Below, piece after piece: positions 24,168-34,124 of a DNA stretch of 64,000 nucleotides. Under the pieces are notes generated by a model. It had not been told where the DNA came from. It did no database searches and saw only the letters and a program-made list of their open reading frames with translations. The first letter of the stretch is position 1. Every line of letters begins with the position of its first letter. This stretch comes from Humulus lupulus (taxonomy: Eukaryota > Streptophyta > Magnoliopsida > Rosales > Cannabaceae), in NCBI RefSeq assembly GCF_963169125.1, contig NC_084795.1:275848122-275912121 (forward strand). The letters run 5' to 3'. Made by a program: the position numbers and the translations under genes.

Positions 24168-26355
24168 TGTTGGGAATAGTGTCCTGAAAACAATTGTAGT
24201 TGACAAATATTTTAAATGAAATAAATAATTGAATTGAATTATTATATATATAGACTATGTGTGATATTATGTTGAAAATATTAAGTAAATATCAGAAAAT
24301 TCCAAAGTTTATCTATGTGGTGTTAATCTCATATTGGTATGAGAGGATTGAAATTAAGATAATAAGCTTAAAACAGATTGTAGTAAAATAAAGTTATGAA
24401 ATCTTTAGATTAATTACTGTTAGTACGGTTCACTAGTATTATGAATACAAGTAACCTAGATCCGAGTCACTAGTGTAGTAGGACACTTTAGTGAATGTAC
24501 TTTATATGTAGTGATATATAGAACTAGACCACATGTGATTTGTTAATACTTGTTTAAACACCATTTCATAGTATTGTTCAAACACATCAAACGATGATCA
24601 TATATATGATGATCTTAATCCGAGGTTACTATGAACTCTTATATATGTCATTTGATCATTTGATTCATGCGTTAAGGTTTGTCAGAATTATCAGACTAAG
24701 AACAATTATTTTGGGGACTCAATGATATATATGGCTGGGGACATAGTTTAACAGATATGAAATCTATACATTCTTATAGATTGAATAATGGTTCCCTATT
24801 GGGTTGACTTTTGAAAATAAAAAGGTTATGAGCGCTCACGTCGCGAACTTGTTGTGACACAACCTTCACTAGTAAAGTCAATGGTACTCTAGGAACAAGA
24901 TATAATTAAAAGGGTAAAATAATAATTTTATTCTCTTTTAATTATGAACCATTAATAGAGGATTAACATTGTATGTAATAATTATATCAATGGATACTTT
25001 ATTCTTTAATAAAGTACTCTATAAATATATGTCTATAATTATCAAGAGTTCAATCTCATATTTATAGTGGAGTAATCATGAAAATAATAAATATGATTAT
25101 TTAATCAAAGAGCTTTGATTAATAATCTAATATTTATTGGAGCTTGATAGTATAGGTTCATAGGTCCTCAGGGTGGCTCTATCAACACCATTTCAAGGTA
25201 AGAGTTGATACAAGGGTAAAACTGCAATTTGGAAATTCGAGAAGAATTTTATTTTTCGGGTCAAGTATACAATTATATAATAATTGAGATTAAATAAATT
25301 AATTATTAAATTTTTAAAAATATTTTTATTAATTTAAATATATAATTTTTGAAATTCATATAAATAAATAAATAAAATTGGTAAGTCAAAAATTGTTTTT
25401 TGATTTATTGAATTTAAAAGATGATGATAATGATGACCATCAATTTGAATTTTGAATTTAAAATTTAAATTTTGAAATATGGTTGTCATCTTTTTCCTTA
25501 AAAAGATAATATCATATTTTGTGGAAATATTGATTTTAATTAAATAAATAAATAAAATAAAATAAAAAATGAAATATCCCTGAAAAAGGAATACACTGCT
25601 GTCCAGGGACTGTGTCATGCGTGTAACAATGTACAGATATTGTATATGTGTAGTTTATTTATTTATTTAATTAATTAATAATTTATAAATAAATATTTTT
25701 AAATTTGGTAAGTTAGATATTTACTTAAATCAATTATTATCATCATTATGATATTATTATATTACTATTATTATTATGAATAATATGGTAATACATATTC
25801 TCTATATATATGATATAGAATAAAAAAAAACCAAGCTATAGAGAAGTCAGAGAGGATTCAAAAAAGTTTCAGACTTTTTGTGAGACAAGAAATTGTCTTA
25901 TTCTTCTTCTTTTATTCTAACCTTTCTCAAGCCATAATCCAAGTTCTCATGTGTTAAGAAATACTTGTGATTTCTAAATTACAACTCAAGTTCTTGAAGT
26001 GTCATCACACATCTTGAGGTGTAGAGAACACTCCAGAAGATCGTGGTTTGAGTGCTCAAAGTATTGGATAGGAAGATCGATATATATACGAAAAGCCTCA
26101 ATGACACTTGATAAGCTTCAAGAGGTAAATGCTCGTGTTCTTGAATGTTTATGTATATGTTTATATGATATATATAAATATATTGTATATTTATATATAT
26201 ATTGCATGATTAATAATATTGTATGTTAATGTTTCTTTCTTGATGTTTTTCTTGAACATGTAAATTGTTTATATGAAAGATGGAAATTTTTTGGTGTTAT
26301 TTAAACTTAGCCCACCACTCCAATTCCTCTGCGGACTCTGATTGTTTTTCCAACA
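24168..26355 (+). mobile_element. Solo LTR F, Ty1-copia type
   Basis: 2188 bases from TGTTGGGAATAGTGTCC to TTTTTCCAACA. It is flanked by AAATT(T) on the left and AAATT on the right, a near-exact 5-bp duplication. It lies inside the left arm of fold-back T. The sequence is homologous, in opposite orientation, to the LTR remnant at 53.0-54.8 kb; shared blocks include CACTAGTATTATGAATACA and AGTGTAGTAGGACACTTTAG. Opening and closing sequences are typical of copia LTRs with 1-2 kb length. No internal region is present, so it is a solo LTR left by LTR-LTR recombination. The 76-codon frame at 25999 is not a gene. Confidence 0.75.
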
Positions 26356-27104
26356 AAATTCCCCCCATGAACTATTGATACTATCATATCGTACCCCATG
26401 TTATGAGTTGCATGAAATAATTAGCATTTTGTCTCCCGATTTTTGACAACTGCCAAATTATGTCTCATTTAATTATAAAAAATTTAAAAATCTATTTTTC
26501 TATTAGTTCTTAAAAAAATAAAAATAAAATTATTAAAAAAATCAATAAAGGACTAAAATTATTTAAAATTCCTTTTAAATACATTTAAAAAATATTAAAA
26601 AAAAACTAAATTATTACAATTAAAAAAAACATATTCCCATCTTCTTCTTTATTCTTTTTATTAATTTTTCTAATTACTTTATTTTCTTTCAGTTTTGCCC
26701 CCTAAAATCATTTTAGATATTAAATATATATAAAAATCATTATAAATTTAAAATGTACTAATTTTATAAGAAATATATAAAACTTAATTAATTAAAAATA
26801 TTGGGCAAAAATGAAAGAATAGAAAATAATTTAAAAAATATATTAAAAAAGAATAAAAAAGAAGGGAATACGTTTTTTTTTTTATTTATATCAATTTAGT
26901 TTTTCTTTTAAAAAATATTTTTAAACTTAAATGAATTTTAAATAATTTTACTCTTTTATTGATTTTTTAAATTGTTTTAAGAATTAATTACAAATATAGT
27001 GTTGTCCGTAATTTCACCTCATGACACGTGGCAATTAAGAGTGATTAGTGGTAAGGTCAGTCATGAGGTCCTCAGAGAGCAACTGCTCTGGGAAGCTCAA
27101 TTCG

Positions 27105-27288
27105 GACGAGTCGTGAACGTCTGCGAGTGAGGCCACATTCGAGGTTTGCCCTTGGGGTGAGGATTCCTATAGGTGAGACCACGTCCCGGGCCAGTTGATG
27201 AGTCGTGGATGTCTCCAAGTAAGGTCACGCCCCGAGGTCTGTCCTCAGGGCAAGGATCTCTCCAGGTGAGGCCACGTTCAGAGGTGCT
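27105..27288 (+). repeat. Two-copy 92-bp tandem repeat in solo LTR B
   Basis: Unit 1 (27105-27196) starts GACGAGTCGTGAACGTCTGC and unit 2 (27197-27288) starts GATGAGTCGTGGATGTCTCC. Both continue with AGTRAGGYCAC and GGTGAG(G/A)CCACGT blocks. It lies in the U3-like part of the LTR. About 80% identity by eye. Confidence 0.7.
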
Positions 27289-27668
27289 CTCTTCCCTCAC
27301 TCGTCCCCCGGGTCTGTGGTTCGGGTCCTCGGACCTAGGGTAGCCGCCAGATGTCAAACTGCAATTGTGGGGCACCGAATGATCGTCTGACAACTTTTGG
27401 TGGGTCTCAATTGGTGGTGTCGAGTTTGTACACTTGACAATTGACATTTCCCACAACGTTGCCTAACATGGGCAAACGTGCGCCGCAACCTGACAAGTCA
27501 GAGATACATTCCCCATAAAATTAGTATGCAACTTTCTGTAATGAGCCCCGTGCAATTCGTCTGGGTCGTAGTCTATATTTAGTGTATGCCTTTATATATT
27601 AATTCAACATTAACACCCTAGGATGGGGGGAATTTTGTATTAATAATAGATTATTACCATTAATGGCC

Positions 27669-27887
27669 CTAGCCCCTAAAAGTAGGGACGGGGTATCTCC
27701 TTTTAAACGGTTCAATTTTTTTTAGAGAGAAATTATGTAGCTTAGCCCCTATAAGTATGGACGAGGTATCTCCTTTTAAAGGGTTCAATTTTTTTTTAGG
27801 GAGAAATTCTGTAGCTTAGCCCCTATAAGTAGGGACGAGGTATCTCCTTTTAAAGGGTTCAATTTTTTAGAGAGAGAAATTCTGTTG
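27669..27887 (+). promoter_or_regulatory. Triplicated TATA-containing promoter module in LTR B
   Basis: Three tandem units of about 72-74 bases (27669-27740, 27741-27814, 27815-27887). Units 2 and 3 hold CCCCTATAAGTA, and unit 1 holds CCCCTAAAAGTA. All continue with GGTATCTCCTTTTAAA, GGTTCAATTTTTT and AGAAATT(A/C)TGT. In the other solo LTRs a single TATAAATA-type box sits at the same relative place, so these look like repeated core promoters, the first with a damaged box. Confidence 0.7.
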
Positions 27888-28137
27888 CTCAGTGCAATAT
27901 ATACGATGCCTAATAACCATCATTGAAGCTTGCTACAACAAGCTTCAAGCTCACTAAATAATAGAGACTCGTGGACTAGGGCTATTTAACAGCCTAAACT
28001 ACGTAAAATCCTTGTCTTTTTTCCTTGTTTTTCCTTTATCTTTCAGATTAAGTTGACAGCGAAAAAAACGGTCAACAAATAGATTTTAAAAAATTTATAA
28101 TTAAAGGGGGCACAATTTTGTAGTTGTCAAAGTTCCC

Positions 28138-28158
28138 GGGGGGGGGGGGGGGGGGGGG
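28138..28158 (+). repeat. Poly(G) run of 21 bases
   Basis: An uninterrupted G homopolymer in the right arm of fold-back T, preceded by TTCCC. The facing left-arm position lacks the run, so it expanded after the element formed. Length may be inexact because long G runs are hard to sequence. Confidence 0.85.
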
Positions 28159-28400
28159 TTAAGGAGGGAGTACAATCTGATAGTTTGAATAGTTCATGGG
28201 GAAATTATAACATGCCTGTGACAGTCAGAATCCCGTGATCTGTAAGGGGAAAGACCGGGTAAGCTGTGCAATCCCACACCGCCTGGGGAAGGTCAAGTGT
28301 AATGATTCTAAGATTGTGTAGGTATGGGACTACACAGTTGAAGAAGGCTTAAATGGATTGATGGGTACTACCTATATCAGGAAGGTGTATCTTCTTTTCG

Positions 28401-28503
28401 GTAGCCCATCACTTGAGAACTTCATGGTTAAGCGTGCTTGGCCTGGAGTAATCTAGGGATGGGTGACCTCCTGGGAAGTTTTCCCAGGAAGTGTGCGAGT
28501 GAG
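28401..28503 (+). repeat. 5S rRNA-derived segment inside the long LTR
   Basis: The plus strand carries GCCCATCACTTGAGAACTTC, GGTTAAGCGTGCTTGG and GGATGGGTGACCTCCTGGGA in 5S rRNA order, matching the 3' two-thirds of plant 5S rRNA, including most of the A-box and the C-box of the Pol III internal promoter. The start and end of a real 5S gene are missing, so this is not a functional rRNA gene. It lies antisense to the LTR. 5S-derived sequence in LTRs is known from Cassandra TRIM elements. Confidence 0.8.
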
Positions 28504-31420
28504 GACAAAGCACGCTGGAAAGACTTGTCTTGGTTTGTAGGGCCAATCGTCATTCCAGAAAGCAGCCATAGTGATGTGGGGCGTGTAACGTCCCTAAGGT
28601 AGGGTACGTCTGCCACATACTCGTAATTCTAGGGTTTACGAGTAGGTAAGGCACTTGACCAAAAGAATTAAATAAAATGATACGAAGAAATACAGAAAAA
28701 TTTAAAACTTTTATATAAACTTATTAGAAGAAATTATTACACGTATGAATACTTTAAATTTAAGATAGCCATATGAAAACTCTAAACCATTATTGCATTG
28801 CTACTGAGTCCGTGCTCCACAAGTTGCTCAACAGCTAAAGCCACACCTGGAAAAATGTTGGAAAATAACATAATGAGCTAACGCTCAGTAAGCAAATCTC
28901 ATGCATACACATACACATGAATGTCGTGAGTTTGTAGTGCACATATACTAATATGCTGACTTATATACTTATGCATTTCATTTATTGCTCATGCACTTTC
29001 AAACTTTACTTTTATGCTCTTTCTTTTAGTTTCACATTTTTTTATGGGCCCAATATCACTTGTGCACACTGTTTGATTCAGCCAATGCCTGCAGGGCTTG
29101 TTACACATATCATATAGAATCCCATGGGTTCTCCTCCGGCTAGCCATCATCTCAGCTAGGCTCATCATAACACTCATTTCATCGTTGCCATAGCTGCCAT
29201 ACTTATTACACATATGGAGGAGAAAGACGGAAACATGGCAAACATATCTGAATGGTCAACTCTGACCTAGCCCACACTAGTGGGCAGCCACTATAAGTCT
29301 TATAGACTTCCTTCTTCTTTACTGAACTTACTTGATTGCTTCATCAAAACAGTGGCACCCTTTTTAAACATCTTATTATCACTTTGCTTAAGCCTTGTGT
29401 CATTAAAATGTTTAACTTTACATAAGACTTTTCAAGACATTTCATAACTTTTCTCATATTCATATGCATGGTCTTATATCACATAATAATGTATCACATA
29501 ACTGTACATGCCATGCATACATGCTGATGCTGAAATGCCAATGTTCGTGTTCATGACTGATGTTGATGGTATTCAATCAAGGCATTGTATCACATCTCAT
29601 ATAACTCAAAACATCTTTAGTCATAATACATGAAGCTTTGGGTTGGTGGCGTTGTTATACCTTAACGTAGAGCTATGGCTCAGGTCTAAGGTTTCCAGCC
29701 TAAAAACTTAAACGCTTCATATAGCATAACATATAACAAATCATGAACATAGAGTAATCCACATATCCATCAACATAAGAACACATACTTGCACATAATT
29801 TATATCATTCTTAACCAAGTAAGACATCTTTCACATATCACATAATTCATCAATTACATATCACACAACACCCTTATGGTGTTCATATAACCATTCTTCA
29901 CATACTTATCATATGCATCATCATCATACCATACTTAACTCATCAGATGTACACAATCAATGTAGTCATGCATCTTACACTTAAGCACAAAAGGTGAGAT
30001 TTACTTACCTTAGGTCCTTAGCTTATTTTAAAATTCCTCACCAAGAGTCAATCAATAAAATCCATACAAATTCTATTCAAGGCACATCATTTATTAAATT
30101 CTATCAAAATCATAAATATACACTATTGATAGTGTATATTAATAATACCAGAAATTATATAAATGATAATAATAAATTATTATCAACGTAATGCAAATAA
30201 CTCTTCATATAAAACCATGCTTTAAACCTTGCTCATAAGATAATGTACCCTTATGATAATAATAATAATAATCCCAACAAAAATAATAATTATCGTCTAT
30301 AATTAAACTTATTTCGATATTAATAACAAAATACTTCAATAGCAATACGTATATGGATGTATATATTCAAATAGTCATTTTATAAAAGAAATCATATTTT
30401 TAACATAAAGTTGTAATAATCAATATAATGATAATAATATAAATATAAATATTTATATTATTATTAATTAGTCATAATATCAATTCCAGTGATATAATAA
30501 ATATACTTTCTCCAAACTTCATTGGTCTTACAAATATCAATAACTGTAAGAAACTAATATTTGATATTATTTTAATATTCAAATATTAATATACAATAAT
30601 AATAGTTAGATAATAGGTTTACTATAAATCATACTTTTCATATATATATATATATATATGAATCTGTATTCTTGATTTACTTAACAAAATAATAACAATA
30701 ATAATTAAAATTACTTAATCATAATAATTTCCATATTAATATAAAATCAATTAAATATGTATTTTTATACTTTATTTAATATCTAATATTTTCTAGAAAA
30801 TTAGACAGCACAACGGCTATAAAGTGGACAATTCCAAAATCAAAACCTGTATAAAAAATATATATAATCCCAGACAGCCAGTAAATTACAGAAAATATTC
30901 CATATATCAATAATATATAATTATATACTATAAATACACATAATAACAATTACTCTAATCAATCACAATTAAATCACAATATATAGGTTAAAGAAATTAT
31001 ACCAAAATGATCGGGTTCCACAATAAGTCAAACGATGATTTTCTGAGACTCAAAACGTACTTCGGAACCTCGAACACTAAGTTTCGACCGTCGGTCTACG
31101 GTGGATCGCGGTGGCTCGTGGTGGGCCCACCACCCAACTATGGTAGATGTAGGAACAAGTTATTGGGTTTTGAAGCCCACAACACGAGGAGCACGATGGT
31201 GGTGACGGATCGGCAAACGGATGCCCGAGGTGGCCGAATCGCAACTTTAAAGTCGCGGGGTGGCCGAACTTAAATCGAGTGGTTGAGGCGTTTAATCGGC
31301 GAGTGAGCTCTAGATTCCCGCGTGGGTCGATAGTTCGGAGGCCTCTGAATCCAACGGTCCGGCGCGTGGCTAAAAATGGTGGCCGGAAAGTACTCCTGCG
31401 TCGTCGGCAACAGTGATACG

Positions 31421-31423
<3 letters not shown>

Positions 31424-31486
<63 letters not shown>

Positions 31487-31560
31487 TTTCTGAGGAGAGA
31501 GAGAGAGACTCGGGTAAATAAAGAAAGGCTGAAGCCTTTTTTTTTTTTTTTTTTTTTTTT
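31424..31560. repeat. (GA)n microsatellite and poly(T) run in the long LTR
   Basis: About 29 GA repeats (31424-31482), a second short GA stretch near 31495-31508, and a T run at 31537-31560. Read on the minus strand these give Leu/Ser and Lys runs in a 183-codon frame that is not a gene. Confidence 0.8.
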
Positions 31561-31976
31561 AAAATTATTTTTAAAATTACACTTGGACCCAAAATATTAA
31601 AATTCTTTTCAAATAAGCCCTTTAGCAAAACTTTCTTAATTTTATAAAAATCCCCAATTAAAATTATATGACATTTGGGTCCAATACTTGACTACTCAAG
31701 TTTCTCTCTCTTTAATCTCATTAAAAACATAAAATCATATTTTAAACACTATTTTTCCATTACTATTTCTTAAATTTGTAAACTTGTACATTTTATGTAT
31801 TAAAACTCTGATTTATAATAAAAATGTTGGATATTACAGGGCGTCACAATGCCCTATATTTTAAGGGGCACAATCTGGTAGTGTTAAAAGTTCAGGGGCA
31901 AAGATGTTATTTATTCTATTATAAAATATCATTATTATAATAATATATAATACAAGACTTAATATTTAATAATTAT

Positions 31977-32879
31977 TGTTATCCCCATTTCCTGCCTTGG
32001 GCCCGGGACGGTGGTCCAGGGCCACACTCTGGGCAATTGGATTTGGGCCCGGCCCAGGCCCACTTAGCAGGGGAATGACCGGGAGCGACGACCAAGTGGG
32101 GTCCAGACCCGGACAATGGCCATGATGGATGATCCAGGACGAAAGTCCAGGAGACGTATGGCCAGTTGGGGTTACGATCGAAGTGTACACAAAACGGTCC
32201 CGGAGCCTGGTAAACAGTCCGGCCCTGTGGTAAACGAAGAGGGATAGAGGTAAACAAACCCGGGTCAAGTCCTCTCGGTTGGCAAGAAAACGCATTCGTG
32301 ACCCTGAAGCCGCCCCACGACGCATGGGGGTTGTCCCCACTTTTCACCTGCGGAAAAGGCCACCTCGAGATTGCACGCTGCTAGTTCAGATTTGCGTTGC
32401 CAGTGTATTGACTGACTTTGTCCCCTGAATCTGCCTCGCAACTCGGAGTGCCCAGACCAAAAGCCCCATTTTGTCAGTCGAAATGTAGTTCTTGGGCCGC
32501 CCCATTGGGCCTTAATAATTCTTAGTCTTTTGTATTTTTATCCTTCATATTGGGCCCTCGCTAGAGAAGCCAAGGGTACCCATATCTTTGATGGGGCCGG
32601 GTCATGCCCGGCCCAAGCCCAGTGTTCCTATGAGCCTATAAATTTAGGCGATAGAGCACTGGAGAAGGGGCCTCTCTTCGACTTGTATACAGTTACTCTG
32701 TCAAAATATAGAGAAAAACTCCATTGTAAGAGACTTTTCAAGCTCTAATACAACTAACTCGTGGACTAAGGCTCATTAACGCCCCAACCACGTAAAAAAC
32801 CTGTTCTTACCCTCTAAATTTCATATCATTAATCTCGCTTATTTTTCATTAATATAGTTTCTGAAAATCTCGGTAAACA
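31977..32879 (+). mobile_element. Solo LTR C, same family as solo LTR D
   Basis: 903 bases from TGTTATCCCCATTTCCTG to AAATCTCGGTAAACA, flanked by an exact ATTAT duplication (31972-31976 and 32880-32884). GC-rich in an AT-rich setting. TATA-like CCTATAAATTT lies near 32635, and the 3' module AACTCGTGGACTAAGGC near 32756 is followed by AACCACGTAAAA. Ends, promoter region and 3' module match solo LTR D in the copia integrase. The 122- and 124-codon minus frames are incidental. Confidence 0.85.
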
Positions 32880-33043
32880 ATTATATTAATATAAATTCAA
32901 ATATTATATAATATATAATCTTAATTTTTATAAAATTTTGGTAGAATAAATATTTAGTAATTATATTAATATAAATTTAAATATTATAAAATGTCATTAT
33001 TATAATAGTATTTAATACAAAACTAAATATCTAATAGTTATAT

Positions 33044-34058
33044 TGTTATCCCAAAAATTGGAGTTCGATGACGTGGCAATAGAAGTGACAAGTGGTAATA
33101 CATGGTCCGTGAACGACACATTAATAGTCAATAAATACATTGGCTATTCGGAGTTGTGATAAAGTGATCTGACTGACCTGGTAGAGATTTTGTCAGACCG
33201 ATAAGGATTTTTGACTGACCAATCAAGTGTCGTGACCGACCAGCCATGTGCTTGTCTGCCCAGTCCGGTGCTTGTCCGCCCAGTCATGTGCTTGTTCGAC
33301 CAGTCAGGTGCTTGTTCGACCAGTCAGGTGCTTGTCCGCCCAGTCATGTGCTTGTCCGACCAGTCAGGTGCTTGTCCGCCCAGTCATGTGCTTGTCCGAC
33401 CAGCCAAGTGTTTGGCCGACCAGACATGTGTTGGCCGACCAGTCAAGTGTTTGGGCCTTCAGTTTTCCTTCTGGATGTGATATGGATCGACTAAACAGAA
33501 CAGAGCTACGCAAAAGATCCCAGTAACGACATCAACAAGAATCGGTCATACCTGCGCGGGAATCTCTCAGATTATCCCACAAAAGTAGTGTATTGTTGTA
33601 TTTTGAATATTATAAATAATTAAATATAGTGAGAATAACAAAATATCCCGATTATGGGGGACTTCATTTGTACGATCCTGAGCCTATAAATACAAGGCTC
33701 ATGACATCATTTGGGGGGATCTGATCTTTTTAGACTGAGAAAACTCTCTCGTTTTGAGATTTTGGAGACTGTTACTTGGGGCATTCTTGGGGCATTTTCT
33801 GAGAGGTTAGAGAGATAAAGCTTGTATTCTCTAGAGAGAGGAAACTCTATATTTTTCTACTTGCACTTAAGAAACTCAGTTGGCTCAAGTTCATCTCATC
33901 TTAAGTGTGGGCTAAATATATTACAACTCCAAGTGGATTAGGCTATTATCAACAAATTGGGGCTAAACCACTATAAAATTATCTGTGTCGTATTTTTCTC
34001 TTAAAGGTTCATTGTAGTTTTGACATCTACTCGTCGTTTGCCAAAATTGTGGTCAACA
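33044..34058 (+). mobile_element. Solo LTR E with an internal minisatellite
   Basis: 1015 bases from TGTTATCCCAAAAATTGG to TGTGGTCAACA, flanked by an exact TATAT duplication (33039-33043 and 34059-34063). The 5' end is related to solo LTR B. TATA-like CCTATAAATACAAG lies near 33684. The 3' module is diverged, with AAGTGGATTAGGC near 33931 and AACCACTATAAA later. It contains a 20-bp minisatellite. Three overlapping 82-92-codon frames across the minisatellite are repeat artefacts. Confidence 0.85.
33211..33458 (+). repeat. 20-bp minisatellite, about 12 units, in solo LTR E
   Basis: Unit consensus is CTTGTCCGACCAGTCAGGTG. Units start every 20 bases from 33211 to 33431. Central units alternate between a CGCCCAGTCATGTG form and a CGACCAGTCAGGTG form, suggesting duplication by 40-base steps. 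Since 20 is not a multiple of three, all three frames stay open. It lies upstream of the TATA-like box, in the U3-like region. Confidence 0.85.
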
Positions 34059-34124
34059 TATATTAATATAAATTCAAATGTTATAAAATATTATTATTAT
34101 AATAATATATAATACCTAATTTTA

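Larger units (their letters stand above)
27000..28077 (+). mobile_element. Solo LTR B (gypsy-like), in the right arm of T
   Basis: 1078 bases from TGTTGTCCGTAATTTCACC to AACGGTCAACA. Flanks are TATAG and AATAG, a 5-bp duplication with one mismatch. The 5' end resembles solo LTR E (CGTGGCAAT, then AGTGGTAA). The 3' end carries the ACTCGTGGACTAGGG module near 27964. Internal repeats are a 92-bp duplication at 27105-27288 and a triplicated promoter module at 27669-27887. The 119-codon minus frame at 27097-27456 is a by-product of the GC-rich duplicated region. Confidence 0.75.
28217..31848 (-). mobile_element. Long solo LTR, Ty3-gypsy chromovirus-like (Tekay/Del type)
   Basis: 3632 bases flanked by an exact ATGCC duplication (28212-28216 and 31849-31853). 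On the minus strand it opens TGTGACGCCCTGTAATATCC and closes CTGACTGTCACA. Minus-strand blocks such as GGTAAGTAAATCTCACC (near 30000) and TTGCTTACTGAGCGTTAGC (near 28890) are of the kind found in long Tekay-type LTRs. A 5S rRNA-like segment lies near its 3' end, and a (GA)n tract and poly(T) near its 5' end. No polyprotein is present. It lies in the right arm of fold-back T. Lineage assignment is from recognition of these blocks and not from a search. Confidence 0.7.
24093..31913. mobile_element. Fold-back element T, split by three LTR insertions
   Basis: Removing the inserted LTRs leaves about 920 bases that form an almost continuous palindrome. Left-arm pieces are 24093-24167 and 26356 to about 26700. 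Right-arm pieces run from about 26810 to 26999, then 28078-28216 and 31849-31913. Matching blocks include AATAACATTTTTGCCCC and ACCAGATTGTGCCCC against GGGGCACAATCTGGTAG and GGGGCAAAGATGTTATT. Further pairs are CCCCATGAACTATTGATAC against AATAGTTCATGGGG, and GACAACTGCCAAATTATG against AATTTTGTAGTTGTC. No coding sequence. The original target duplication is not readable. Confidence 0.75.

Noticed and set aside
24168..26355. Possible complete small retroelement with two LTRs
   Set aside because: No internal repeat of the TGTTGGG start or CCAACA end is visible within it, so it is better read as one solo LTR.
28401..28503. Possible functional 5S rRNA gene
   Set aside because: The 5' part and the terminal T run needed for Pol III genes are missing and the core has indels. 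It is a transposon-borne fragment.
31077..31628. 183-codon minus-strand frame with Leu/Ser and Lys runs
   Set aside because: Produced by the (GA)n and poly(T) tracts inside the long LTR.
33211..33526. Three overlapping 82-92-codon frames, Cys/Ser/Val-rich repeats resembling a repeat protein
   Set aside because: A 20-base minisatellite keeps all three frames open. There is no other support for a protein.
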